From NCBI GenBank assembly GCA_003483885.1, contig DMXI01000608.1, forward strand, positions 6,375 to 70,374: a stretch of 64,000 nt of DNA, written 5' to 3'. The notes below the pieces were generated by a model, which had not been told where the DNA came from, did no database searches, and was given only the letters and a program-made list of their open reading frames with translations. The DNA comes from Microscillaceae bacterium. GTDB taxonomy: Bacteria; Bacteroidota; Bacteroidia; Cytophagales; Microscillaceae. Positions 35,822-45,642 of the stretch are shown one piece after another. The stretch's first letter is position 1, and the number at the start of each line of letters is the position of its first letter. The position numbers were made by a program, and so were the translations under genes.

Positions 35822-37738
35822 ATGGCAGATAAAATAAACACTTTAGGGGGATACATTCACGAATACCAAAAGAGTGTCTTTGACCCTGAAAACTTTTGGG
35901 CCAGTATTGCCGAAAACTTTTACTGGCGCAAAAAATGGAACCAAGTACTGGACTGGAATTTTGAAGAACCAAAGGTAGAATGGTTTGTCAATGGAAAATT
36001 AAACATTACCGAAAATATATTTGAGCGTCAATTGTTTACTCACGGCGATCGCCCTGCTATTATTTGGGAACCCAATGATCCTACCAAAGAAGAAGCTATT
36101 ACCCTGACTTATAAAGAGTTATTCGAGAAGGTAAGTCAATTTGCCAACGGATTGCTGGCTCAGGGGGTAAAGAAGGGAGACCGGGTAGTGATTTATATGC
36201 CTATGGTACCCGAAGCGGCAGTGGCTATGTTGGCTTGTGCCCGCATTGGCGCCATCCACTCCGTAGTATTTGCTGGATTTTCTTCTAATGCATTGGCCGA
36301 CCGAATCAATGACGCTGAAGCTACTACAATTATTACTTCAGATGGAGGTTATCGCGGTAAAAAAGTATTAGACATTAAATCAATTGTAGATGAAGCTTTG
36401 GCAAATACCCCTTGCATAGAGCGTTGTGTTGTGCTAGAGCGTACCAACTCGGCCGTAAACATGCAAGAAGGTCGTGACATTTACTGGAAAGATGTCGTAG
36501 AAGGCGTATCTACCGAAAATAAAGCAGAAGAAATGGACAGCGAAAACATGCTGTTTATCTTGTATACTTCTGGTTCTACTGGTAAACCTAAAGGGGTAGT
36601 ACACACCACGGCAGGTTATATGGTATATACCTACTATACTTTCAAAAATGTATTCCAGTACAACCCCGGCGATGTATACTGGTGTACTGCCGATATTGGC
36701 TGGATTACGGGTCACTCTTACATTGTGTATGGGCCGCTTTTGGCTGGAGCCACTACAATGATGTTCGAAGGAGTACCTACTTTCCCCGATGCTGGTCGCT
36801 TTTGGGAAGTAGTAGAAAAACACAAAGTAAATCAGTTTTACACCGCCCCTACTGCCATTCGTGCGTTACAAGCCAAAGGCTTAGATTATGTAGATAAGTA
36901 CGACCTAAGCTCACTCAAAGTATTAGGAACTGTAGGTGAACCTATCAATGAAGAAGCTTGGCACTGGTACCATGACCACATTGGTAAAGGACGCTGCCCC
37001 ATTGTAGATACCTGGTGGCAAACCGAAACGGGCGGAATGATGATTTCTCCCCTACCCGGTATTACTCCTACCAAGCCTACGTATGCTACTTTGCCTTTGC
37101 CTGGTATTCAGCCCATATTGGTAGACAATGAAGGTAACGAGCTGAAAGGCAATGGTATAGAAGGCAACTTGTGTATCAAGTACCCTTGGCCTTCTATGAT
37201 TCGCACGACTTATGGTGACCATGAACGTTGTCGTCAAACTTATTTCTCTACTTACAAAGGTTTGTACTTTACCGGGGATGGTTGTCGTCGCGATGAGGAT
37301 GGTTACTACCGTATTTTAGGCCGAGTAGATGATGTAATCAACGTATCGGGACACCGTTTGGGAACTGCCGAAATAGAAAACGCCATCAACGAGCACCCAT
37401 TGGTGAACGAATCGGCAGTAGTAGGATTCCCGCATGACATCAAAGGGCAGGGAATCTATGCTTACATTGTGTGCGAAGCCGATGCAGCCAACCACGATGA
37501 GGAGCAAATTAAGCGAAGTATCACCAGTACCATTAATAAGATCATTGGCCCCATTGCCAAACCTGATAAAATATTGGTAGTTCCTGGTTTACCAAAGACT
37601 CGTTCGGGTAAAATTATGCGAAGAATTTTGCGCAAGATTGCAGAAAACAATACATCTAACCTTGGCGACATCAGTACCTTACTCAATCCAGAGGTTGTAG
37701 AAAAAATCATGACTAAGGCTGAGGTTGTAGTGGTTTAG
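35822..37738 (+). CDS. acs: Acetyl-CoA synthetase
   Basis: 638 residues from ATG 35822; an upstream in-frame ATG at 35750 would add 24 unusual residues and is not favoured. It makes acetyl-CoA from acetate, ATP and CoA. Motifs: YTSGSTGKPKGVVH (P-loop, from residue 248), WWQTETGG, RVDDVINVSGHRLGTAE and the C-terminal KTRSGKIMRR with Lys597, the lysine acetylated in regulated Acs enzymes. Full family length. It ends the acetate module and is followed by a clear terminator. Confidence 0.97.
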   Translation: MADKINTLGGYIHEYQKSVFDPENFWASIAENFYWRKKWNQVLDWNFEEPKVEWFVNGKLNITENIFERQLFTHGDRPAIIWEPNDPTKEEAITLTYKELFEKVSQFANGLLAQGVKKGDRVVIYMPMVPEAAVAMLACARIGAIHSVVFAGFSSNALADRINDAEATTIITSDGGYRGKKVLDIKSIVDEALANTPCIERCVVLERTNSAVNMQEGRDIYWKDVVEGVSTENKAEEMDSENMLFILYTSGSTGKPKGVVHTTAGYMVYTYYTFKNVFQYNPGDVYWCTADIGWITGHSYIVYGPLLAGATTMMFEGVPTFPDAGRFWEVVEKHKVNQFYTAPTAIRALQAKGLDYVDKYDLSSLKVLGTVGEPINEEAWHWYHDHIGKGRCPIVDTWWQTETGGMMISPLPGITPTKPTYATLPLPGIQPILVDNEGNELKGNGIEGNLCIKYPWPSMIRTTYGDHERCRQTYFSTYKGLYFTGDGCRRDEDGYYRILGRVDDVINVSGHRLGTAEIENAINEHPLVNESAVVGFPHDIKGQGIYAYIVCEADAANHDEEQIKRSITSTINKIIGPIAKPDKILVVPGLPKTRSGKIMRRILRKIAENNTSNLGDISTLLNPEVVEKIMTKAEVVVV

Positions 37739-37748
37739 TTGTTTGAAT

Positions 37749-37778
37749 AACCCGGCCGAGGAGGCTTGGCTGGGTTTT
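37749..37778 (+). terminator. Terminator of acs
   Basis: AACCCGGCC pairs with GGCTGGGTT (one G-T pair) around a ten-base loop, followed by T residues; 11 bases after the acs stop. Confidence 0.85.
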
Positions 37779-37808
37779 ATATCTTAAACATCACCTAAAA
37801 AAATTCAG

Positions 37809-37966
37809 GAACTCTTCCCGCTTATACTTTAGTGTGGTCATTAGTGTAGAGTTGCTCAATGTAATATGATAAGCCAATTTTTCAAGTCACTAAAAAGCGG
37901 GACGAGTTCTTATTTTAATCAGTAAAAATCCAAAGACCGAACCAAGGTATTGATTCGGTCTTTTTT
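37809..37966 (+). ncRNA. Candidate small RNA with long stem and its own terminator
   Basis: GAACTCTTCCCGCTT (37809-37823) pairs with AAGCGGGACGAGTTC (37895-37909), 14 of 15 matches, closing a 71-base interior. A perfect terminator follows (AAAGACCGAA/TTCGGTCTTT, 37932-37963, then T-run). It lies between the acs terminator and a gene-free area with no open frame, so the second terminator needs a transcript of its own. No promoter of the consensus form is visible. A mobile palindrome is the alternative. Confidence 0.4.
37932..37966 (+). terminator. Rho-independent terminator without an upstream gene
   Basis: AAAGACCGAA/TTCGGTCTTT, 10-bp perfect stem, 12-base loop, six T. It serves the candidate RNA at 37809 or acts as a second acs terminator. 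Confidence 0.85.
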
Positions 37967-38139
37967 ATCTCAATAAACCGTGGTGATTTTAGTCAATGCT
38001 AGTACTTGATTATCAGTCGATGATGAAGCAAAACCAAAATCCTTTTAAAAATAAAACAAGCAAACAACTTTGATCTTAAGTTACTGGCTTACAGTGATTA
38101 ACAGGTAAACATTTACCCGAATCGACTGTGGACTATGGA

Positions 38140-38429
38140 CCAATGCTGTTTCCTTAGTGAGACCATGCATTATCGTTAATAATCGCCTCGTGATTGTTTT
38201 AATTTCAGCTGACAAAATAAATTCTACATAGGGTTAAGAAGCTAATTTCAGCTGATTTTGGCTTAGCTACCTCCGGTGGCTTCATTTTTTGAGGCCAAAA
38301 AATAAAGGAAAAAAGCCTAGACAGCATATGCCACCGCACAAGGCCAATGCACCCTCCTTCCATGCTGTCTACCCACCCGCGAGCGAAGCAACGAATTTGC
38401 TCCGATAATTCTTAAGGAAACAGCATTGG
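38140..38429. mobile_element. MITE-like element with 17-bp terminal inverted repeats
   Basis: CCAATGCTGTTTCCTTA (38140-38156) and TAAGGAAACAGCATTGG (38413-38429) are perfect inverted repeats about 290 bp apart end to end. Internal pairs TAGACAGCAT/ATGCTGTCTA (38318-38327, 38362-38371) and CGGTGGC/GCCACCG (38274-38280, 38330-38336) interleave. It has no coding frame and is embedded in the phrase GACTGTGGACTATGGAC, present on both flanks. No target duplication is evident. Confidence 0.5.
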
Positions 38430-38470
38430 ACTGTGGACTATGGACTGAATGCTGTGGACTATTACACTAC

Positions 38471-39679
38471 TTAAGCTCGTCGTTGTTCAGCAGAAGGTGC
38501 TGGAATCGTAAAGGTAAAAGTGGCTCCAAAACCTAGTGCAGATTTTACCCAAATATTTCCTCCCGAACGATGCACTAATTTTTTTACTGTGGCCAAACCA
38601 ATCCCTGTGCCTTGGTTGCCAAACCGATCGGCCTGACTATTTACCGTAAATATTTCAAATATTTTTTCCTGGGCTTCTGGCGAAATCCCTCTACCATTGT
38701 CCTTAACACTGAATTTATAATTGTTTTCATCGTCCAGCGCAATTGAGATATCTATAGTAATCCTTTCTTTATCATTGTATTTGATAGCATTGCTGATCAA
38801 GTTGAGGAGCACTTGATTAATCACTGTTTTGTTTACTTCAATGGTGTCTACCTGAGCGTGAAATCTAATGTAAGTATTTTCGTTGGGGCTTAACAAATCA
38901 TTCAGTTGATGGATCATATCTGCTACATTCACTACACTGGTTTGCGCTTTAGACGCTGCATCTCCCTGGTAATACTTCAACAAACTATCAATCATATTTC
39001 CCAATCTTCGCGAGCTCACCCCAATCATATCTACCAAATTTACTTCTTCAATGCTAAAGTTTTGTTTGGCAGACTGAGACAACACATCAGCAATCATCAC
39101 TATGTTGTTCAAAGGGGTTTTGATGTCATGGGCGGCTAACTTAGCAAAATGATACAACTCCTGGTTGGCTTGCTCCAATTGCATTGTTTTTCTTCGCAAT
39201 TCAAGCAAATTCACCACCTGATTAGACAGGGCTTTCAGGGAACTCATCTGCTTTTCACTCAACTTACGTGGTTTATGATCAATCACACACAAGGTACCTA
39301 AAGGCAGGCCTTTGGTGGTATTGAGCGGCACACCCGCATAAAAAACTACTCCCGGTTCTCCTGTTACCAATGGATTGTCAAAAAAACGTTCATCTTTCCA
39401 GGCATCTGTTACAACAAATGGGACAAAAGGGGTATGAATGGCATGCGCACAAAAGGCATGTTCCCGCGGGGTTTCGCCCACTTCTAATCCGTGGCTAGAT
39501 TTGAACCATTGCCGCTTTTCATCTACAAAACTAATCAGAGAAATAGGCGTTTGACAAATCTCAGAAGCGATCGCAGTAATCTCATCATAATCTTTTTCGG
39601 AGACCGTATCTAGAATGGAGTAAGATTTAAGGGCGGAAAGTCGTTCATATTCTAAATCATATAGTTCAGGTATTTTCAT
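38471..39679 (-). CDS. GAF-domain histidine kinase
   Basis: 402 residues from ATG 39679 (a TTG two codons upstream is less likely). Residues about 15-165 are a GAF domain of the type [19 protein letters not shown] ... [10 protein letters not shown], common in Bacteroidota kinases. HisKA follows with [13 protein letters not shown] (phospho-acceptor His in AHD), then HATPase motifs [19 protein letters not shown] and [12 protein letters not shown]. There is no membrane helix, so it is cytoplasmic. The signal may be a small molecule or redox state. No response regulator is adjacent. Confidence 0.92.
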   Translation of the reverse strand: MKIPELYDLEYERLSALKSYSILDTVSEKDYDEITAIASEICQTPISLISFVDEKRQWFKSSHGLEVGETPREHAFCAHAIHTPFVPFVVTDAWKDERFFDNPLVTGEPGVVFYAGVPLNTTKGLPLGTLCVIDHKPRKLSEKQMSSLKALSNQVVNLLELRRKTMQLEQANQELYHFAKLAAHDIKTPLNNIVMIADVLSQSAKQNFSIEEVNLVDMIGVSSRRLGNMIDSLLKYYQGDAASKAQTSVVNVADMIHQLNDLLSPNENTYIRFHAQVDTIEVNKTVINQVLLNLISNAIKYNDKERITIDISIALDDENNYKFSVKDNGRGISPEAQEKIFEIFTVNSQADRFGNQGTGIGLATVKKLVHRSGGNIWVKSALGFGATFTFTIPAPSAEQRRA

Positions 39680-39739
39680 AGTCAAGTCTATAGAGGTTAA
39701 TTCCCATCTATAAATGTCCTCAACTTTAAAATATCACCC

Positions 39740-40060
39740 CCATAGTCAATTATAAATTGTGAATTGATGAATTATTTTTTTGATGGTAAATGATTAGTGG
39801 TGAATGGTTAATTTTTTTCATTGTTACGCCTTCGGCTTATTGTTCTATTGTTTCGCGATGCGCAGCGGAACCTTCTCTTTTGCAAATATGATAATTTAAT
39901 GGTGAATGGTTAACTTTTTTCATTGTTTCGCCTTCGGCTTATTGTTGCATTGTTCTATTGTTACGTGATGCATCGCAAAACTATGGACTATTGACCGTCG
40001 ACTGTGGACTAATCTCTGCTTCGCGCCAACTTTTCATTTTTCACTTTTAGCTTTTCACTT
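39740..40060. repeat. Mosaic of dispersed intergenic phrases
   Basis: Largely the reverse complement of the phrase order seen at 31140-31215 (ATGATTAGTGGTGAATGGTT and neighbours), then ATTGTTCTATTGTTTCGCGATG-like and TTTTCACTTTTAGCTTTTCA units. No gene. Confidence 0.7.
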
Positions 40061-40063
40061 AAA

Positions 40064-41425
40064 TTATACCCATTTCATAAACTCCTTCTTACGGGTAGTA
40101 GCCAACATAGCACAAGCCTGGGCCAAATCACTCACCAGTTTGCGATTGAGCGAGCGTAAAAACATTTCGGGGGTAATTTTTTCGGCAAACATTTGACGGG
40201 CAAGTTCCATCGCCTGCGTCGATTGGGCATCGCCCAAACACTTATAAACAAAAGACGCAATAGGGGAATTTTTCATATCAAAACTGGTGGCACTGGCACG
40301 TCCATACTCCAACAAACGATAAAGCGTATCATTATAATCCAAAACCTCTGAGAGTTCTACTGGGGGCAAATAATCCTCCGCTCGTTCAATTTCGTCATAT
40401 ATCCGTACATCGCCCAAAAACATAGAGATGGGTCCATCTCCGCCCGTAGCCATTGCCAGCGCTTCTATAATGGCAATCCCCAAAATCTTCAGTTGCAAGT
40501 ATTGATTGGCCGTTTTTACATTCTTTTTGGCTTGTGACTTCATCTCTGCCAATACCTCAGGTTGTGGTTCATCTTGGTATCCATGATAAATATTCTCAGG
40601 GTTGAGAAAAGAAAGAAATCCTTCCATTTTCATGAGCGCCTTGCGATAATCAGCATTGAAATACACCCCTGGTTTCCAAAGCATTTCATTGGTTTCAGGC
40701 AGCAAAATCCAGGTGTTGTCTAAAAACTTGCCTGGGTCAAGCTCGGCAAAATTGGCCACATCACGGTTGGCCACTCCTGCTGCCAATTTCACCATTTGGC
40801 CTACCTCTGTTGGAGCCAATTGTAGTTTATAACTCGCGTAACAATCATTGATGCGCTGCTCTAGGTGATCCAAACAATTTTTTCCTTGCTCATCTTCGGG
40901 GCGAAAAGGAATGGTAGCCTCAATGCAAGCCGCAATCGTGATCAAATCCTTAGCTTTGAGAAAATCACCCAAGAAATTAACTGCCACCCAGGCACTCAAG
41001 AACTCATTCAAGCCTCCGTGGATGCCTAAGGTTTGGCCTGACTTAAAAGCAAATACATCCAGGCAAATTTTCACATAATGGCTGCTTGGGTAATCAGTTG
41101 GTAATATTTTTTTGATGGCAATGATATCGTCATGTATGTCTACAATAGACCTAATCAGTTCCTCTGCTTCGGCAGGAAAACCACCATCTACCTGATAATA
41201 TATTACATCATGAAACAGGCCTGCCAATACTTGCAAGGGCTGCATTTGTTCACAAACATCCAATACATGATCAGTTGTATGAAACTTACGTCGCCCATTG
41301 TTCATACAGCTATGTACAAACACCGCATAATCTTCACAAACCTTGGGAGGCACATCGATGTGTAGCTTGACAAACGACTCCTGAAAATGAGCAATTAAGC
41401 GATGAATAGGCGATGTTTTAGACAT
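40064..41425 (-). CDS. HD-domain-like protein of unknown function
   Basis: 453 residues. The N-terminal part carries RKFHTTDHVLDVCEQM and LAGLFHDVIYYQ, an HD-type metal phosphohydrolase pattern (His ... His-Asp). The remaining two thirds are helical with no motif that I recognise. HD proteins cleave nucleotides or nucleotide second messengers, but the substrate here is not deducible. It starts 17 bases after the AI-2E permease gene, so the two form an operon. Cytoplasmic. Confidence 0.7.
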   Translation of the reverse strand: MSKTSPIHRLIAHFQESFVKLHIDVPPKVCEDYAVFVHSCMNNGRRKFHTTDHVLDVCEQMQPLQVLAGLFHDVIYYQVDGGFPAEAEELIRSIVDIHDDIIAIKKILPTDYPSSHYVKICLDVFAFKSGQTLGIHGGLNEFLSAWVAVNFLGDFLKAKDLITIAACIEATIPFRPEDEQGKNCLDHLEQRINDCYASYKLQLAPTEVGQMVKLAAGVANRDVANFAELDPGKFLDNTWILLPETNEMLWKPGVYFNADYRKALMKMEGFLSFLNPENIYHGYQDEPQPEVLAEMKSQAKKNVKTANQYLQLKILGIAIIEALAMATGGDGPISMFLGDVRIYDEIERAEDYLPPVELSEVLDYNDTLYRLLEYGRASATSFDMKNSPIASFVYKCLGDAQSTQAMELARQMFAEKITPEMFLRSLNRKLVSDLAQACAMLATTRKKEFMKWV

Positions 41426-41442
41426 AAATGTATCAGTTTATG

Positions 41443-42651
41443 TTAGTTGTCTTTGACTTCTCCGTTGCGATTGGTTGGCTTGAAATTATGGCGCACTCGT
41501 TCATGTTTAGGAACAAGCTTAAGTTGATAACTGGCCGATTCGGCCTTGAATATGTAGTATTGGGTATACCCTAACCTAAGCTCTATAAAAGATACACGTA
41601 GAATGGTATATACCGGAATGGCCGCAATCATTCCCAAACCTCCCGATAATGCCGCCCCCGCAAAAATAGCAATGAAAATTTCCAGTGGGTGGGCTTTTAC
41701 ACTTTTGGAAAAAATAAAAGGCTGCAAAAATATATTGTCGGTCAACTGGGCACTGGCAAACACAATAAAAGTTTTGAAGGTAATCCAGGCATATTGGTTA
41801 GAAGTGACCTCGTACACTGAGTTGAGCGTAGTGGTAGAAATAATCACAAACAGGGCAAAGATAAAACCTAAGGTAGGCCCAAAATAAGGGATGAGGTTAA
41901 ATAAAGCAGCCGCAGCGGCAATCAGCAAAGCATATCTTCCAGCAATTCCAGCAATGGTAAGACCCACCGATATAATGGTAAAAATCACAATGACTTGTAG
42001 TGAAAGCCCAATGAGATAGTTGGTCAAACGCCGCTCTATTTTGTAAATCGTGGTGACTACCACCTCAAAATAAGGGTTAGGTACTACTCCTAAAATCATT
42101 TGCCGAATGAGGCCTTTTTCGTACAAAAAGAAAAAAGTAATGAAACTCACTGCCAGAATATAAATAAATAACGTTCCAGCAAAGCTCAATACATTCGTTA
42201 ATAATGCTCCTACATCTATGGTTTCTACAAAGCCAATCAGGTTTTGGGTAATGTCTTTGAGCAAAAAACCAGGTTTTTGATCCAACTGAAAATTTTTAAT
42301 CAGAAAAACCTCTACCGAAGTCATGGGTTCTTGCACTTGTTTTAGCAAGCTAGAGTAATCCAGATCGCTCAAGAGGCGTACTTGATCGGTAATAATAGGT
42401 GCAAATAATAGCAAGAATAAAGAGAGGCTTGTGGCCAGCAACGCAAAGGAGAAAAAGATGGCAATACTGCGGGGAATTTTTATTTTAAAGACCTCAATAC
42501 TGGTAATGTAGTCAGTAATGGGCCGCAGAATTGAAGAAATCACCAACGAGATGAGCAGATATATGACAATATCCGAGAACAACCACCCCATGACGAAGAC
42601 GGCCAGCAATACAAATAATAAGTTTAGGGTTGCCCGGTGTAGTAAAAACAT
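41443..42651 (-). CDS. AI-2E family transporter (PerM/YdiK-like)
   Basis: 402 residues, about eight membrane helices in the family pattern: two helices at the N-terminus, a soluble segment (about 80-145), then clustered helices with LIPYFGPTLGFIFALF and the conserved GGLGMIAAIPVYTILRV near the C-terminus. The family includes TqsA (AI-2 export) and sodium/proton antiporters; the substrate cannot be assigned. First gene of a two-gene operon with the HD-like protein; divergent from the acyl-CoA ligase gene. Confidence 0.88.
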   Translation of the reverse strand: MFLLHRATLNLLFVLLAVFVMGWLFSDIVIYLLISLVISSILRPITDYITSIEVFKIKIPRSIAIFFSFALLATSLSLFLLLFAPIITDQVRLLSDLDYSSLLKQVQEPMTSVEVFLIKNFQLDQKPGFLLKDITQNLIGFVETIDVGALLTNVLSFAGTLFIYILAVSFITFFFLYEKGLIRQMILGVVPNPYFEVVVTTIYKIERRLTNYLIGLSLQVIVIFTIISVGLTIAGIAGRYALLIAAAAALFNLIPYFGPTLGFIFALFVIISTTTLNSVYEVTSNQYAWITFKTFIVFASAQLTDNIFLQPFIFSKSVKAHPLEIFIAIFAGAALSGGLGMIAAIPVYTILRVSFIELRLGYTQYYIFKAESASYQLKLVPKHERVRHNFKPTNRNGEVKDN

Positions 42652-42916
42652 GTTGGTGTATTATATCTTATCTTTTTTGGTTAATTAACTGATTATAAGT
42701 TAGTAATATTAAAAGGTAAATTTATTAAAGTTAGTAATAAATTGAATTTACTAAAACATGTCGCCTACTTTTTTAAAAGTAAAAATTCAATAAAATTCAT
42801 CCCCTGAGTAATTATCAGTCAATTCATTTTTGAATCCTTTCATATCCTTTTTTCTTTTCCTTAAATAATTACTATTTTCATTCTTATATAATAAGATATC
42901 CCAAATAATATTTGCA

Positions 42917-44629
42917 ATGGAAAACACCCCTCTTAAATTAAGCTACCTCAGTGGCATCAGCAATACACCTTTGTTGGGCATTACCATTGGCGACCAGTTT
43001 GACCAAACCGTAGCTCAATACCCTAATAATGACGCCCTCATTGTATACCACCAAGACATTCGCTGGACTTACCAACAACTCCAACAAGAGGTGAACCGAT
43101 GCGCTCGAGCATTTATGACCATTGGTTTACAAAAAGGAGACCGCATTGGGATTTGGGCTCCTAACCGCTATGAGTGGCTCGTAACCCAAATAGCCACGGC
43201 CAAAATTGGAGCCATTTTAGTAAATATCAATCCAAGTTATCGGGTACATGAATTAAAGTATGCCCTAAATCAGTCGGGGTGCAAAATGTTGGTAACCGCT
43301 GACCAATTCAAGCAATCGGACTACACCCAGATGTTGTATGAACTGGCCCCCGAGCTAAACACCTGCCCTGCTGGACAACTCAAGTCTAAAGAATTACCCC
43401 AGCTTACAACCGTCCTTCGCTTACATGCTGACGACTCCCCTGGAATGTATCCCTGGTCGTATTTCATTGAAGCCTTTTCCGAAGATACAAGCACAGAAAC
43501 ACTTGCGGTGCAGCAAGCGGGATTGGCCTTTGACGAACCCATTAACATACAATATACCAGTGGTACTACTGGCTACCCCAAAGGAGCTACCTTGAGTCAT
43601 CATAATATTTTGAACAATGGTTATTTCGTAGCTCGCACGATGAACTTTACTGAAAAAGACCGCTTAATCATTCCAGTACCACTGTATCATTGTTTTGGCA
43701 TGGTCATGGGTAATCTGGGATGCATTACCCACGGTGCCACGATGATTTACCCTAGTGAAGGCTTTGAGCCTGATAAAGTACTACAAGCCGCTGAGCAAGA
43801 AAAGGCTACAGCTATTTATGGAGTGCCTACCATGTTTATTGCCGAGCTAGAGCATCCTAACTTTGACAAACACAACTACAGTAGCTTACGCACTGGCATT
43901 ATGGCTGGCTCACCTTGCCCTATTGAGGTCATGAAACAGGTACAATCCAGAATGCATATGAACGAGGTACAAATTGCCTATGGAATGACCGAAACCAGCC
44001 CCGTAAGTACCCAAACCCGCATAGGTACTCCCTTAGAAAAACAAGTGAGCACGGTAGGGCAAATTCATCCTCATTTGGAAGTAAAAGTCATTGACCCTGA
44101 AACGGGCAAAGTAAATCCAGTAAACACCGCGGGCGAATTATGCACTCGAGGCTATAGTGTGATGCTGGGCTACTGGAACGACGAAGAAAAAACCCGCCAA
44201 GCCATCGATAATGCCCGCTGGATGCATACGGGGGATTTGGCCACCATTGACGAAGATGGTTACATCAACATTGTAGGGCGCATCAAAGATATGATCATTC
44301 GTGGGGGCGAAAATGTGTACCCTCGTGAGATTGAGGAGTTTTTGTATACCCATCCCGACATTAGCGATGTGCAAGTGATTGGGGTTCCTGATAAAAAATA
44401 CGGGGAGGAAATTATGGCTTGGATAAAGCTCAAAGAAGGCAAAACACTTACGTTGGAAGATATTAAAGCTTTTTGTCAAGGTAAAATTGCCCATTTCAAA
44501 ATACCTCGCTATGTCAAGTTTACCGATGAATTTCCAATGACAGTCACAGGTAAAATTCGTAAGGTAGAAATGCGCAAAGTAAGCATGCAGGAATTAGGGC
44601 TTGAAAGCGAAAAAATGGAAACGGCCTAA
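42917..44629 (+). CDS. Acyl-CoA synthetase (AMP-forming, medium/long-chain type)
   Basis: 570 residues. Motifs: [16 protein letters not shown] (P-loop), [10 protein letters not shown], the hinge [20 protein letters not shown], and the C-terminal catalytic Lys in [14 protein letters not shown]. The class is the FACL/YngI-like group that activates fatty or branched acids; chain length cannot be told from sequence. Cytoplasmic. It is followed by an inverted-repeat terminator at 44651-44724 and then recO. Confidence 0.92.
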   Translation: MENTPLKLSYLSGISNTPLLGITIGDQFDQTVAQYPNNDALIVYHQDIRWTYQQLQQEVNRCARAFMTIGLQKGDRIGIWAPNRYEWLVTQIATAKIGAILVNINPSYRVHELKYALNQSGCKMLVTADQFKQSDYTQMLYELAPELNTCPAGQLKSKELPQLTTVLRLHADDSPGMYPWSYFIEAFSEDTSTETLAVQQAGLAFDEPINIQYTSGTTGYPKGATLSHHNILNNGYFVARTMNFTEKDRLIIPVPLYHCFGMVMGNLGCITHGATMIYPSEGFEPDKVLQAAEQEKATAIYGVPTMFIAELEHPNFDKHNYSSLRTGIMAGSPCPIEVMKQVQSRMHMNEVQIAYGMTETSPVSTQTRIGTPLEKQVSTVGQIHPHLEVKVIDPETGKVNPVNTAGELCTRGYSVMLGYWNDEEKTRQAIDNARWMHTGDLATIDEDGYINIVGRIKDMIIRGGENVYPREIEEFLYTHPDISDVQVIGVPDKKYGEEIMAWIKLKEGKTLTLEDIKAFCQGKIAHFKIPRYVKFTDEFPMTVTGKIRKVEMRKVSMQELGLESEKMETA

Positions 44630-44650
44630 TGTCTATTGTTTAATGGTTAC

Positions 44651-44724
44651 ATTGCTACATTGTTTAAGCAAAGCTTGTCAATTGATTGTTATTCAAAAAA
44701 ACAATAATTGAACAATGTAGCAAT
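44651..44724 (+). terminator. Long-loop inverted repeat, probable terminator
   Basis: ATTGCTACATTGTT (44651-44664) and AACAATGTAGCAAT (44711-44724), perfect 14 bp, with an inner ATTGTT/AACAAT pair. The arm sequence is one of the dispersed phrases, so it may be two phrase copies in opposite orientation that happen to end a transcript. Confidence 0.5.
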
Positions 44725-44799
44725 ACAACAATTGAAATCTTTTTGATATATTTAGTATTGATCTGCTAATTTTGTTGTTATAACCAATCACCCACACTT

Positions 44800-45501
44800 G
44801 TGCTAAAAAAAACCCGAGGCATTGTCATAAGCTACACCCGCTATAGCGAAACCTCCATCATTGTCAAAATTTTTACCGAGGCTATGGGGATGAAAACCTA
44901 CATAGTCAATGGGGTTCGTTCTAATAAAAATGGGAGTAAAATCGCTTTGTACCAACCCTTGACCCTGTTAGACCTGGTGGTATATTACAAAAAAGAACAT
45001 TCAGGCATTCAGCGAATTTCAGAAGCCCGTTGCCAGGTACCCTTCCAAAATATCCCTTTTGATTTTCAGAAATCCACGATGGCTTTGTTCATTGCCGAAA
45101 TATTGGGCAAAGTACTTCGCGACGAAGAACACAATCAATTGCTATTTGACTTCTTGTTTCAAACCTTGGTGTGGTTCGACGATGCCAAAGACAACTACCA
45201 CGGATTTCATCTCCAGTTTTTGGCCAAGATTCCTCGTTTTATTGGTTTCGACCCAGTATCGGCTGAAGTATTGTTAGCCCAAATCGAGGAATATAAACCG
45301 CTACGCTTTCCTCCTTCACTTACTTCGCAAATTAAACAAGAGGTAGAGCAACTATTGAACAGTAAGTTCGAAGAAATTATCCAGGTTTCTCCCAATATTC
45401 GCGGATACGTTATAGATTTGTTTCTGGAGTATTACCGGGTACACACCAGTGGTTTTGGTGAAGTAAAATCGCTTACGGTACTGCGGGAAATGATGCGTTG
45501 A
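44800..45501 (+). CDS. recO: DNA repair protein RecO
   Basis: 233 residues from GTG 44800, close to the usual length. The N-terminal OB-fold begins MLKKTRGIVISYTRYSETS and contains KIFTEAMGMKTYIVNGVRS, both typical of RecO. The helical domain follows (FIAEILGKVLRDEEHN, FDFLFQTLVWFD). The zinc-finger cysteines found in some RecO proteins are absent. RecO anneals ssDNA and loads RecA with RecR. Cytoplasmic. Phrase repeats lie on both sides. Confidence 0.9.
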   Translation: MLKKTRGIVISYTRYSETSIIVKIFTEAMGMKTYIVNGVRSNKNGSKIALYQPLTLLDLVVYYKKEHSGIQRISEARCQVPFQNIPFDFQKSTMALFIAEILGKVLRDEEHNQLLFDFLFQTLVWFDDAKDNYHGFHLQFLAKIPRFIGFDPVSAEVLLAQIEEYKPLRFPPSLTSQIKQEVEQLLNSKFEEIIQVSPNIRGYVIDLFLEYYRVHTSGFGEVKSLTVLREMMR

Positions 45502-45642
45502 TAGCGAGTTCGCAATATGGTTCTATTGCTACATTGTTCTATTGTTCCGCGATGCATCGCATAACTATAGACAGTGGACCGTCGACTATGGACTGTTGAC
45601 TAAAAACTCCGAACTACCCACTATAAACTACTATCTACTACA
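45502..45642. repeat. Phrase-repeat intergenic stretch
   Basis: Contains the TTCTATTGCTACATTGTTCT, CCGCGATGCATCGC and GTCGACTATGGACTGTTGAC phrases. No gene. Confidence 0.6.
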
